64,000 bases of DNA from Sipunculus nudus (GCA_026874595.1 CM049307.1:43840362-43904361), one strand, 5' to 3'; positions 36,942-50,725 are shown, counted from the first letter of the stretch. Translations and numbers: made by a program. Notes: generated by a model not told the origin, from the sequence alone.

Positions 36942-37950
36942 GCATGCAGTGTTGAACACTAGGTGGGCACGGTTTGGAGAAACGCGCTGTATATACTGTG
37001 GATGCCTTTTTGTTCGCGAGGGTTTTAATTTCGCGATTTTTGCGAATGGTAAATAATCGCGAATATGAAACCATCGGGAATAAGATGCCTCATACACTTA
37101 GATGATCAAGAGGGGATGATGTTATCACAGCTGTGGAATCATGGTTCCTTAATCAGCAACGTAGTCTGTACATGGTTTTGGAATTTGTCTATGCAAACAC
37201 ATGTGCAGTGCTGAAGATAGAAAGTGGACAGTGGGGGGGGGGGGGGGGGGCAAAACGCACTGTATTTGCAGTGTTGGGGATGGGAAGTGGGCGATGAGGT
37301 GACAAAACACACTTTCCATGTAGTATTGAGATTGGAAAGGGGGAAATGAAGTGGCAAAACGCATTTTTTTGTGCAGTGATGGGGATAGAAAGTGGACAAT
37401 GAAGGGGCAAAACGCACTGTATTTGGAGTGCTGAGGATATGGAGTGGGCAGTGAGGGGACAAAACGCACTGTACATGTAGTTCTGAGGATGGGAATTTGG
37501 CAATGAGGGCAGAAACGCTCTTTACATGTAGTATTGAGGATGGGAATTTCGCAATCAGGGGAGAAACGCACTGTATATGTAATATTGAGGATGGGAATAT
37601 GGAAATGAGGGGAGAAACGCTCTGTACATGTAGTATTGAGGATGGAAAGTGGGCAATAAGGGGAGAAAAGCACTGTACATGTAGTATTGAGGATAGGAAG
37701 TGGGCAATAAGTGAAGAAACGCACTGTACATGTAGTCTTGTGGATGGGAAGTGGGCAACAAAGGGAGAACGTACGGTACATGCAGTGATTAGGATTGGGG
37801 AGCGGGCAGTGAGGGGACAAAACACACTGCACTTGTTGTATTGAGAATGGAAAGTGGGCAATAAAGGGGCGAAACGCACTGCACACGTATGATTGATTAT
37901 GGAAAGTGGGCAATGCATTAGGGGACAAAACGCTTCCCATCATCAACACT
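36942..37950. repeat. Minisatellite array B with TTCGCGA module copy 2
   Basis: One unit remnant (36942-36993), module copy 2 (36994-37204), then about 14 units of the same family (37205-37950). These are more diverged than array A and often carry CATGTAGTATTGAGGATGGG. A G18 tract is at about 37234-37250. The long ORFs on both strands are repeat translations. Confidence 0.85.
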
Positions 37951-38250
37951 ACATATACAGTGCTTTTTGTCCCCTAATGCCTTGCCCACTTTTCAGTCTC
38001 AATAAAACATGTACAGTGCGTTGTGTCCCCCATTTCCCACTCTCTATCCTCGGCAATGCTCACACACACACAAAAAAAAACAATGCGTTTCGCCCCTTCA
38101 TTGCCCACTTTCCATTCTCAATACTACATGACGTTTACACCCTTACTCATTTGCCACATTTTCATCATCAGCACTGCACATACATAACGTTTGAACCCCT
38201 CATTGCCCACTTACCATCCTCAATACTACATCTACAGTGCTTTTTGTCCA
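37951..38250. repeat. Inverted minisatellite units
   Basis: From about 37945 the unit appears in reverse orientation (CAGTGCTTTTTGTCCCCTAA, TTGCCCACTTTCCATTCTCA). About five diverged units make this the opposite arm of the domain. The orientation switch gives the whole 32.5-38.25 kb block a foldback shape with very unequal arms. Confidence 0.8.
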
Positions 38251-38954
38251 ACAGGGAAGTCGGGCAGTACTCCTTTTTTCAAGTTATCACAGAGATAATG
38301 CCGAGGGTAAATGTAGTTTTGGCTGCAGGGGTCATTGCCGAGAGTAGTGTCTTTGCACAGGCCAGGGCAAAAACGCCACAGTCATGCACTTGCATTTGTC
38401 TGTCTGTGGACGTTCATCACAAGCATCCTAGGGTGTTGATTGCTGGTGAAGTTTCGGATTAGATCCTTAGTTTCCTCTGTGGGTTTCTTTCTGGTCCATG
38501 ACCACGGAGTCATGGACAGCGACACAATTTTTTGGGCTGTCCAGTGTTTGATATGGTAATCCAATGATTTTTATTTACATGCAAAATTTTGACAAAGGCT
38601 CCAGCTGGAATGTCTTAGAGGGAATAATAAGTGTGTTGGACACCCCTAGGACACCCCTAGAGCAGGCAAATCTATAATTTTGAATCCTTTAGATTCTACG
38701 TAGAACTTGAAGTAAGGATCTACTGGAACATGTTGGTTTTTACAAATGATTCAGAATGTCGTCATATCTTTATTTGGTGATGATACCTGACCTCTTGCTT
38801 GATAAGGCATTACTGATGAGCGCATCTAGCAGTTCGCGATAGCGTGTGTTGTCCATTCTATCAAACTGCAAGAATTAATGCTGACCTACCAGGTTACTGG
38901 TATATAACGAAAAAGTCATGATAATAAAATAATAACGTATAACTTACAAAAACT
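38251..38954. other. Unassigned sequence
   Basis: The stretch 38290-38560 is balanced in composition and open on both strands for about 60 codons, but no domain is recognised. Short tandem GGACACCCCTA occurs at 38638-38660. No gene called. Confidence 0.4.
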
Positions 38955-39075
38955 AAAAACGGTTATTGGGCAAAGCCCATCTGCAGATAGGCCAGAAAGT
39001 GCATAGTATCAAAAGCCCAATAACAGATCCTCATATGGGCGAAGCCCATCGGCAGATGGGCCAGATCCGTAAACG
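38955..39075. repeat. Short palindrome cluster (TGGGCAAAGCCCA)
   Basis: TTATTGGGCAAAGCCCATC, AAAAGCCCAATAA and ATGGGCGAAGCCCATC are mutually complementary, followed in two copies by GCAGATNGGCCAGA. This forms several alternative hairpins and resembles one arm of a foldback element. Confidence 0.6.
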
Positions 39076-39415
39076 AGCTCCAACATATGTTTGTAAACTG
39101 TATATGTTGGTTGAATGTTCTTTACACGTATGTCAATCATTTTGTCAGACACAGGTCACTTTAAACATTTATTCACGGAATTAGTTTAATTTTAAACACG
39201 TGTAACCCTAAGACAACTATTTATGGTTTTTTATGAGGCAGTGATTGAACATAGTCCTCGAGATGTGAAAGAGAATTGCTATGATGACAGCGCCCCCTGG
39301 TGTGCAAAACGCACTGCAGGTGGGCAAATTCTAAAACAACCACTTTTTCTTGAGTTCTTTGAATTTGTTGTCGTGTCCATGCAAAGCTAACATGCAGCAC
39401 TCCTCTCAACTAGTG

Positions 39416-39418
<3 letters not shown>

Positions 39419-39477
<59 letters not shown>
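39419..39477. repeat. (TA)n microsatellite
   Basis: About 29 perfect TA units. Confidence 0.95.
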
Positions 39478-39479
<2 letters not shown>

Positions 39480-41039
39480 TAAATATAGCTTTGCAGGTAA
39501 TATTCTATAAAATAGTTGACACATGGTAACTGGATGCATTAGCTACAATTAATCCCAGGCGAGTTTTCGTCTTATATCTTAGAGATCCGAATAATCCCTG
39601 TCTTATACACGGTATCAGTCATTACAAAACAAGATCGTTGGAGAACTGCATGTTACGTCTATTAAAACCGAATATACTCTTTGAAAAATTATTTTGTCGT
39701 TAACGTGTATCTTCAAAACATACCAAGTTTTTTATCTATCATTTACAAGCTTTATGTGTAAAATGTGGGAATTACTGAAACATGCATTTTTAAATTTATT
39801 TTTTCTCGAATAAACTCAGTTTATGATTCAGTGAGCTGCATTCGTCGTGAAAAGCAGTGGCAAATACGCAAAGGTGTTATGGCAGGACTGGAGTAACTTG
39901 GGCGAAACTCGAATAATCCGGGCAATGCCAATATATAAACATATATTGAAAAAAACTCATACATGAGTTAAATTTATTCTTTGGACATAAAATTACAAGA
40001 AAAATGAATGACAATACATTTAATTTTTTTCAGCACATGCCTATATATGCACATTTGATGTTGAAAACGTTCCGCTTTTTTCTTCAGTTATGAGAATTTT
40101 ACATGCAAGTCTATTAGCACATGCAGGATATAATTCTGTCTGAATTTCGTTAATAAAGTCGTATGTGCAGGCGTGTGAAATTTCTGATTTATGTATTAAA
40201 GATTTAGGTAACCAATATGCATGGATAACCTGATTAATACAAAGAATCAGCCGGACTCTTTTCTGAAAGCTTATGTTTGAAATCTATACTATACAGTTAT
40301 AAATAAGGTTGTTCTTCCGCCTGATGATAATACATATATAATACGTTTTACCTGACTTAAATTAGAGCCAATGTCCATATATAATCACGCCGAAATGCGA
40401 GATGGAGGAAAATTAACCGGAGCCTGAACTGAATTGCACTTTCATCTTCTATTCTTTGAGCCTCATATAACAGACGCGTGGTTAAGAACTTATTTTCTGC
40501 ATCACCTCTAATGATAAAATACACTGCAGGACACTGTTAACAAAGATGCTGTTAACAGAAAAAAAATCTATTTTATTTGCATTTTGCTTGGAGATGTTTT
40601 GCTTAAACGTGGTCATTTAATGAGTTCTCATTCCATCAATAAAAACGTTGTAACTTTTTTCAGGCATACGGATATAGTTGCATGATAAACTACTAACTGC
40701 TCAAAATAAGTGTAAACGTTAAAACTTAACCTAAAAATGCAAATGATAGTCAATTTCATAAAATGTAAAAATGATGTAACTTGCACCTGATCTTCAAGTT
40801 GAGTTAAACCTAATGGATGTCAATAACAAATATAATTGATGTAATATCAATTAACTTTTTTCAATCGCTCAAGTGGTCGGATCGAGAGGAGAACCGTAGT
40901 TGCTTGAATGTTTGTTGAATGTTGACGTCGTTTCCTGGCATATGGTAAGCGATGAAGGACACGTTATGCGATTAACACTAGATTAGGCACATGGAAACCT
41001 CATCCCATCGCTTTCGCCCGAGCAACTTTTTCCCGTCAG
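39478..41039. other. Unassigned AT-rich sequence
   Basis: No gene or clear repeat seen. Confidence 0.4.
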
Positions 41040-42110
41040 GTGAAACAAAATAAAACATTAAAAAACGCATGTTAGGTCGCAAGAACAACGGGTCAACAAG
41101 GGCAAGCCACAAATCTGAGGCGAGTTTTCTCCAGTTTCAGCCAATCGAAAAAACGAAACCGCAGGGTGTATAGCAGACGCGTTTTGAGGAAACAACGAAC
41201 AAAGAAATGGAGTTTGGAAGCTGGCAGTGTAAAGGTAAGATTCGGCGAAGCATCTCAGGTTTTGACAGCTCCGAGCAAACTTCAGCACAAGGTCTATAGC
41301 GTCGGTTTTCTGAGCATTGACAGCTCTGTTCAAACACTTAGCACTTACCAAGACGCGTGCGGGCTGACGTGCAGAGCCCTTCTCGCTTATTTTATCGCCA
41401 CGTTTTCACAAAGAGCCAGAAAAATAAACGACGATTTGGACCCACCCGCCGCTTAGCGAGTTGCCCGAAAAGGTGGCACACCTTTGAAGTTGAGCAAAGC
41501 GCTCGATTGTCGGACAATGTGCGCACAAACACCCCTAGCAGGTGAACAAGTGTATGCCTTTTCTCGGTGATTAATTCCTTCAATAGGCCACCATTTGCAG
41601 AAAAAATCTGTCCAAAAGAGTCTGGCACTTGTGGGAGCACACCTTGCGCAGATGGGCGCCACTCTGGGCGGCTGAGCTGCGTCTTTGTCAACTTTTTATT
41701 TAAACATGAAACAAACACCCTCCAAGATATGACTTTTGAAAAAAACGCTACCAAGCTTTTAAAAGAACTTGTCGCGGTTCTGTCGCCAACAGATGGGTGA
41801 CAATACGCTGGAAAACGTATAACAATATTGCCCACCCACAAGTTTGCATGCGGCGTCGTGATCTCGGCGTGTGCCATGGCAAGGCGCAACCAATTGAACA
41901 TTGGGGCCACAGAACACTTAAGATTGATTTCTAGTATTATATTTTCTCCTTTAGATGTTCTATTCAATTTCCTTCTCATCCTAGTAAATCGTATGTATGA
42001 AAGCTAGCGCGCTAAGCGCTCAACCAAGCAGGCGCCGCAAACTTTAGAAGTTTGGCAAAACTTTGTAACTACCGCGCGCTTTTTATCTGGCTACGCATGC
42101 GCAGAACCCG
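41040..42110 (-). other. Atypical block, unclassified, 195-codon ORF
   Basis: GC content rises and simple repeats vanish. The minus-strand frame 41392-41979 is open for 195 codons, and another (41058-41351) for 97 codons follows in the same direction. The predicted peptides have no domain I recognise, no signal peptide and no zinc-finger or DDE pattern. Overlapping plus-strand frames are also open, so the openness may be compositional. The right edge has an inverted word GCTAGCGCGCTAAGCGCT resembling a decayed tRNA-type box A on the minus strand. A remnant of a transposon, or an insertion of foreign origin, is more likely than a host gene. Confidence 0.3.
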
Positions 42111-45100
42111 AGGAAAAGTAAACACTTCACGCTGTTTTTTGCCTCCCCAATGCCATGTGCGAGCACGGAGCCAAGAGCTACCAGTTATAGGACAAAGCGG
42201 CAGGCAGCAAAAGCCATGAAAATACATATATCGTCATGTATGCTTCATCAATAAAGTCTCAATTTTCAATTCAGCTTTTGGTTGGCAGAACGTGAGCAGA
42301 ACAAGAGGATCAAGTGCACCTTATGGTGTATTTAGGCGAAGCTACAAAAACGCGGGGCGCACATGATAATAAGGCTCTCTTGTTCCTCATATGATAGATC
42401 CCATGCAACAGCTCCCTCTATAAATGACATGTCAATTTATATATAGAATGTTTCCTTAGTTTTATAAGTTTGGAAATATATATTTTATCCAAGTCGCTTA
42501 TAGTTGTTTGTGGTTTTTTTTCGTTAACAAAGAAAACTGGGAGTTTTCCTGACATGTCACTTGTATAAGGCATGCGCAATTTTTGCGCCGTCATAAACTC
42601 CAATTAATATGAACACGTGTTTTGGTTATTGTTTAATAATTCTGGTGTTCCAGAGACCAGCTTTATTAGACAAGGATACACATGGTACTTATTCGTATTA
42701 TCAACAGAGAGCATATACCTGTCAAAACTATATGTATAAGGCCTGATAAGACATTGTGAGTTCACGCTTTATCAGTCAGACCGACTCCAGATGCATGGTC
42801 TATAAATAGAGGGAGCTTCACTCAGGCAAACGCTTCCCTGGATATAAACTATATAGGCCGGGAATACAAGTATAAATGCACTTAATATTGCCTGGATATG
42901 CTTAAAATGTATAACATGTACAGGACATTGATATACATGAGCGTTTATGTCTTATATAGCTTTAGTACAATATAATCATGTATCATTTTCATTTGCAAAA
43001 TAAAAGAAATAAAGGTTCTTTTATGCTGAATACAGATATAACATAAACTGCTCTTAAAGGTATACTGATGTGTGTATATATAAATTCTCCGCGCAAAAAC
43101 AATTCAATCTAAGTATGTATGACGGGGTCATTAAATAGACTTCGGAGACGTGCTGGAAAATTACCTTCGCTATTAATAGATGCATTCAGATTACGCTCCG
43201 TATATGTAGCGCGATATTTCAAAATTGGAATATTTACATGCATGTTCACTGGTATATGACGAGTCATTTCCCATTCTCATTTTTTTTATTGTCCAAAAAG
43301 TTAACATTAAAATATGTTTACAGTTGCTTTGAGTGAATTTATGCATTTTTGAACAATCACTTTTTTAGCAAGCACGACATCTTAAAAAAATTGATAAACA
43401 GGGCAAATCACCACAATATTCTGTCAAACCTCATTATAAATATCGTGAATAAAAAAAAATACCGATGTCCGGTAAGATACCAGTATATCCTCCTATACTA
43501 AACTCTTGGGTCATCATGTATTTTGTTTGATGACTGCAGTCCCAGTTTATTTATAGAGAACGGTAAAATAACATATTTGCATGAAAATATCTTTTCATAT
43601 ACTGTAAGAATAAGAACGTCGAATGAAACTAAAATTTCACGATGTGTATATAGATAGATAACTAGATACCCTACAACCTGTCTATAACCCCCCCCCCCCC
43701 AAAAAAAAAAAAAAAAATCTAAATGGGCACCTGTTAAACCCGCACAAGCGGCACTTTCATATTTCGGCAACTCCCACATTCGTTTATCAAACCAAAATAT
43801 GAGACTGGTATAAATAGACTTGGTCTAATAAAAATGTTTTAAATAAGTCTGGTTTCGACGTTTTACGCATGGTTTATATACTCATGGTAACAAATATTTG
43901 TGTATTTGATCACATGCTGTGTGTGGATGTGTGCGCGTGTGGGGGTGCAGCAGACAGGCGCCTGTATTCTTTCATGCGCACATTCAGACATAGTTCTCCT
44001 TTCTATGTGCGTGCACTCGCCATGGTGATAACGGAACACGTGACCTTGTGTAGCCGCGTCTAGACTGTATCATGACAACCTAACCACGTGACTACGCTGG
44101 GGTACAATCGGTGCAAGGAAGCCAGCGAGGAGGTATATACAAGCAAAAAAGCGCGGAGCAGTGAAAAAAAAGTGTAATCTAATGGGAAATGGCGGCCTAC
44201 CTGCCTATATGTGGAGTTACCAGATGTCTGAAGCGTGGTGGTTTTTTTATGCTGTTATTATCGTTGATAATAAATCTGGTGCCCGCCACATCTTGTCTGA
44301 GGGGTATACCGGGCTTTGTATATACAAGCTGAAATGTGCGTGTGCTATTATATACGTAGCTGAACCGCACTCTGCCCCCATGTAATAACGCCGTCTGTAC
44401 AGTATAATGTTAATGAAGATATACAGGGGCCCGTCAGATACTAGCCTATATCGATTATATATTATCCTCAGTCTTCCGTGCACTATCTTATTTTATCTTT
44501 TTCTTTAATATTTGCAGAGGCTAACGAATGGTTGGAAAAACCGCGTCTATACCTTTTGCTTCCGTCAAGAGAGTATGCGTTCGTCTCCGCTCGTGTGTGT
44601 GTGTTTGTGTTTGATTACGACACAATTCACGCAATTACGATCTGAATCTCATGAAATTTTCAGGTTATTCCGGGAATGGGCCAATAAAGAATCGGTTTGA
44701 TTTTGGTGTGGATCGGGCACATGCTCCGATTGAGGAACGTCGTCAAGGAATGTTCACAAATGTAGAGTCACTTATGCATGAATGAACGTGGGAATATGGG
44801 CCGAATAAGTGGATGCAAACACAGTTTTGGGAACATTACATAGGGACACCCCCCCCCCAACACACACACACACATGGCGGAGACTTGCATTCCTCAGAAA
44901 GAAGATTTCTAGTTTTCATGTGGAATTATAAGAACTGGAAGAATAATTCATGTAAAACAAAACGAAAACTATATTATGTTTTGTAGATATGGAGTTTTAA
45001 GCGGGATCCTTTAAGAAGAGCAAGAGTAAACATGCGAAAAGAAGAAAAGAAAAACATCAAGGATGACCTTTTTCAGCGTTGTCTTAAAAGCTTTTTTTAT

Positions 45101-46915
45101 GAACAAACACATGCGAAATTTCAAGTGAAACCTCCTAAAGGATCAAATTACGGAAACTATAGCCGTTCTTAATTTCCTTCGTAATACAGAGAAGTGCCAT
45201 GTATAACGATCTGGAAACGTAAATTTCGTTGATGCCTCCTCATGTGCTTGAAATTAGAATAAAAACAAAAAAAAAAAACAAAAAAAAAAGGTTTTGAAAA
45301 AAACCAACACGAAGAAATAAAAAAAACTTCTATAAATGGGTTATTTCTATTTTGTTAATTCACCTAGTCATTTGTCCTCTATACATACAATATTATAAAA
45401 AAAAAGTACGATACATGCCTTTGCGTGTGTTTTTAAGTAAGGCGACATAGCTGTAGACTATAGTGAAACTGTTTCATAAATGGACAACTCCGGATGGCCC
45501 CCCGCGAAGTGCGGTATAAGCAGGTATATTCAGAAGAACCTTGGTGACGTTACCGATTACAGAGGGAGAGAGACGGGCAGGCGGACTAGTAATTAGAACA
45601 GCAAAATAACATGCAAATATATGAAGAAAAAAATAAATAACGAGGGTTAGTGTGAGGGTGAGCTGACAAAATCTGTTCATTTCGCCGGATCATGGCAACA
45701 CAAATTTGTGTAAGAACCCTTATAAGAACTCGCTGTCGTTTGTGCTTCAATTTCAAACGGCGGACACCTTACGTGAACTATGTGTGTTCAGTGTCAGAGG
45801 TAAGCTTGGAGAAGCTCAATAAGTTTAGTATTGGTCTGTTACGGGGTCCTTGAAAACCCCCCGCTGTGCTCTGGGGTGTACATCCTCCATGTAAAGATCC
45901 CGGGTTAGGTCAGCATGTATGTACGCCGCCACCTCTGTGATTGATGTTTCCGGCAAATCAAAGACGATCTTGCTTGTCCTAGACGTGGGGCTGTTTCGTG
46001 TGCAAAAGTAACACCTAATACCCGCTTCACCGACGCAAACGTGTCCCTCTTATTGTCATATCGTGAAAGGTGCTTCAAGTTTAATATCGAGATATATATA
46101 AATATCAAATTAATAAAACTTAACCGCGCCCACATCCACACGTACACCAAATATCATACAAAAGTTAATGCTCATGTAATGCAAACATCAAGGCCATATA
46201 TTGTGCATATATGTGCATGCATGATATCTTCATATCTCTGGGGCATGGTTTAAAATCTCGAGTGGAAAGAATACAGAATTGAAAGCCAAAGCAATTTTTG
46301 CTCCAAGATATTTCAACGCTTCAAGCCATCCTGAAAGGTGTACGATTCTATTAGATAAAGAGCTAATGTTTAAGGGTTTTTTATGTCACATCGCCCAATC
46401 CATGTGATAATACTCAGGCAGCTTATGTTGTAGTTTCCCAAAGATTCTTTAAACGATGGTGGTGTTTACCATGCATGCATATTTTTCATCAGCTAAAGTC
46501 TATTCATACATGTGTTCACATCCTGCATGTATATTTGCATATTATAGCTGGAGAATATAGAGATGGTGCTACCACACCATTAGCAGCGTCTATATACTAG
46601 TATATCCTTTTCATTAAAATTATATTTGACATTATATATATATATATATACTAATCTATATATACCTTTATATAATGTGTACCGCAATTAATGTATCGAT
46701 AGGTATATATATTGTAAACTTTAACACTATATATATATAATTGTGCTAATTGTGATCGATATATATGTAGTATATTCTGAGTTTGAATCTCTATTGGTCT
46801 ATCTTCAGTATATGAATGAAGCAAACGAAAGGCAGAATATGCATCATTATGTTTAACCTTTGATAAGCCATATTTATTGGTAAAGTGATATATGAGTAGG
46901 CCTAAACATATACGC

Positions 46916-46951
<36 letters not shown>

Positions 46952-47269
46952 TCTCAATGACATCAGTGGATTAATCTCGTTAAGTCAAACACCGACTTAA
47001 AACACTTTGCGTCCTATATAAATGCAGAATTTTATTGATCTGAAACAGTATTCAGGAAAAAGGATGCCTCAAGTATATCGATTATATACTCAAGTATATA
47101 TGAATAATGAGTTATATTATATATATAATGAAGTTAAACGGAGAACGCAAAATCCACACTTTATATATACTATATAGGATGCACACTTTATATGTATATA
47201 GAACTTCAAAATATAAGTTACACTATAGCTGATCTACACTGCATGCATGGCTCCTTATCAAGCATGCAG

Positions 47270-47272
<3 letters not shown>
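42111..47272. other. Unassigned intergenic sequence
   Basis: Five kilobases without a supportable gene. It contains a C10A16-type tract at about 43688-43716, A-rich DNA near 45265-45290, and short TA runs at 46635-46650 and 46920-46949. A single Su(H)/RBPJ-type CGTGGGAA lies at 44787-44794, but one site has no weight alone. A palindromic pair AACAAGAG/CTCTTGTT spans 42300-42386. Confidence 0.4.

Positions 47273-47333
<61 letters not shown>
47273..47333. repeat. (TA)n microsatellite
   Basis: About 30 TA units in a region otherwise rich in short TATATA words. Confidence 0.95.
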
Positions 47334-48500
<1,167 letters not shown>

Positions 48501-48814
48501 AGGACGAGTCTACTCGTTTGACACCGGGACCATGCGTGCAGTATCGTCCATATCGTGTAGGAAAATGACCAACTGCTGCATGCATGTCGAATCTTCCGAG
48601 GGGTATCAAAACTATAATTAAACGTGCATACACATATTCATGCAAGTATTGAGCACGTTTCTTTATAAAATTCTAGAACATTATATAATGTGAATAATGA
48701 TTTTCGTTAAAGAGGGCTATAAACCTCTTTATACCTTTTTAGATATTTTATATGATAAATTCCAAAACACTGGGAAGTATGAATTATTTTCAAAAATCCT
48801 TTGAAATAGCATTG

Positions 48815-48990
48815 AATTATCCCGGTGCAGCAGGCCACAATAACCCCCCTTGATTGTATACCCGGGTATAATCTGGCCTACATGCACATATATGCAAACT
48901 ATACCCAATTAAGGTATAAAATGGGCTTGGCCAGAATTCATTTAGTTTCCTGAAACGTATTAATTTACTTCTAAAACGGACCCCGGAATG
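48815..48990. mobile_element. Degenerate fragment of the 15145-16244 element family
   Basis: CCCGGTGCAGCAGGCCACAA followed by CCCCCC and GTATACCCGGGTATAATCTGGCCTA (split 48828-48885) matches the terminus and arm of the 15.1-kb element. AAAATGGGCTTGGCCAGA marks the other side. CGGACCCCGG at 48977 echoes GGACCCCGG beside the 15.1-kb copy (16300). It is short and internally deleted. Confidence 0.6.
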
Positions 48991-49017
48991 ACGAGACCAT
49001 TGTTTTACCAGGTTTCA

Positions 49018-49018
<1 letters not shown>

Positions 49019-49108
<90 letters not shown>

Positions 49109-49118
49109 CGCGCGCGCG
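49019..49118. repeat. (TA)n(TG)n(CG)n alternating tract
   Basis: About 23 TA, 18 TG and 9 CG units form 100 bp of unbroken pyrimidine-purine alternation. The TG-CG half is a classic candidate for left-handed Z-DNA. It lies about 2.2 kb upstream of the neurogenin start codon. Confidence 0.95.
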
Positions 49119-49324
49119 TAGGTTTTTTAAAGAAGATATTTCTTAGAATTATTAAAGTATTAATTACATTTTTAAATCTAGCTTATATTGTACATGCATT
49201 AAGACGATATTCTGAAAAATATGTTTTTCATGCTAAATATAATACAGAGCGTTTCTTGTTTAAAATAAAAATCAATCAGATCAACGGATTTTTAAGATAT
49301 GAGAGAGAGAGAAGATTCAGAAGA

Positions 49325-49419
49325 GAATGAATGAATGAATGAATGAATGAATGAATGAATGAATGAATGAATGAATGAATGAATGAATGAATGAATGAAT
49401 GAATGAATGAATGAATGAA
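49325..49419. repeat. (GAAT)n tetranucleotide microsatellite
   Basis: About 24 near-perfect GAAT units. The repeat-of-four ORF on the minus strand is an artefact. Confidence 0.95.
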
Positions 49420-49517
49420 AGTAAGTCACGCAGATTTGTGGATGGCTGGAAGGACGGACGTACGGACGGATGGATGGATAGAAAAAGAGATGATTGAACA
49501 GAAGTGTATCTGAGTTT

Positions 49518-49586
<69 letters not shown>
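49518..49586. repeat. (CA)n(TA)n compound microsatellite
   Basis: About 13 CA units followed by about 21 TA units. Confidence 0.95.
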
Positions 49587-49587
<1 letters not shown>

Positions 49588-50270
49588 GAGTGTAAAAGTC
49601 ATAGCGAGAGAGATATATATGAATGTCAGAGTCCTTGTTTATGACACAATTTTATGACAGTCTCATACAGAGCAAGGACACGTTATATGAACCATGCAGT
49701 ATTTATAGTAATAAGTAGATAAATAATACCAATTTAATTGAAGTTTCTTTAAGAGTCTTATACTTGCATTGCATGTCTGGAAGCAAGGTTGAAAAAAAAT
49801 ATCCGCTAATAGCGCATGATCTCAACTTGCTGCCGTTTCTAGTAATACCTTTGCGATATAAAAAGAAGTTTATTTAAAGGATATCTTGAAATAATTTCCC
49901 CATCTCCTTAAAATATGATGACAAATTAAGTTGACAGATGTTCATAAAGGGTATTTCTGATTTCTCCTAAACGAGTGGCCTATCATCAGATTACTTATCA
50001 CTGTGTTGACTCAAACGGCTTAGCTTGATCAAGTGGGGTAATGCCCGGCTTCATTTCCTGGCCGGGTTGGCCTCGAGTCGGTTTGCTAAACGTAAGAGTC
50101 ATTACGGAAGAGACGGAATATGAGGGGGCAAACCTAGCCAGATGGGTTTGTTTCTACTGACAATAAAACTGGAAGATACGGAGAATAGCCGGAGTCACTG
50201 GCAGAATACTAACATTGATTAATGAGAAGACAGTAAAATGACTGCAATGTTAGGAGAGTAAACTCGTTCT
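49587..50270. other. Upstream flank of the neurogenin gene
   Basis: No repeat after 49620. 49980-50270 becomes GC-balanced and merges into the proposed promoter. No coding sequence seen. Confidence 0.4.
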
Positions 50271-50511
50271 GCGAGTAAAGCCGCGCTCAGCGCCGGTAAT
50301 ACCAGCGCGACCAAGCAGGTCACGTTCTACAAGCGCTGAAGTCGACAGAACGCCTCCAGCCCCATCCGGGGCGACCAATGTCGCTGAGTGGTGCCAAATG
50401 CTCGCTGGTCGTATGCAAATGAGGCGAATTGCGGCGGTGGGTGTGGCTTACACCCTACGGGAGGGAATTGTCACCAAGGGGATATAAGCGTGACGCGTGT
50501 CGTGCGCCAAC
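50271..50511 (+). promoter_or_regulatory. Proposed neurogenin core and proximal promoter
   Basis: A CpG-containing, repeat-free block directly upstream of the proposed first exon. Visible sites in order are CCAAT (50375-50379), a POU octamer ATGCAAAT (50413-50420), a GGTGGGTGTGGC KLF/Sp-type box (50435-50446) and a TATA-like ATATAAG (50482-50488). A start of transcription about 25-30 bp after the TATA would fall near 50510-50515. The arrangement is coherent, and the downstream splice donor at 50726 agrees with it. Transcript data would be needed to place the exact start. Confidence 0.5.
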
Positions 50512-50725
50512 CATTCGATGCACGCGACCAAGCGCGCCGTGGAAAGTACTCGGGGAGACCCAACTATTAAGCCCGTCTTTCCGCTACCACTTGGCATTAC
50601 GGAAGTATCATCCTGACTGTGCACATCTCGCGACATCCACTGCGGTACACCATAAGTGAACGGTCAACCTACCTGACACCCGGGAGTGCTTACTTAACAG
50701 CCAGCCAAGTTCCTTCTCAATTAAG
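50512..50725 (+). other. Proposed 5' noncoding exon of neurogenin
   Basis: Extends from the predicted start to the donor AAG|GTAAGT at 50726. It contains a short upstream reading frame (50518-50616, 32 codons) beginning only a few bases after the predicted start. If present in the transcript it could reduce main-frame translation. No coding sequence joins in frame across the intron. Confidence 0.45.

Noticed and set aside
37139-37949. Two overlapping 260-codon minus-strand ORFs
   Set aside because: Also minisatellite translations, open in more than one frame at once.
44787-44794. Single Su(H)/RBPJ-type site
   Set aside because: One 8-base match is expected by chance in 64 kb on both strands.
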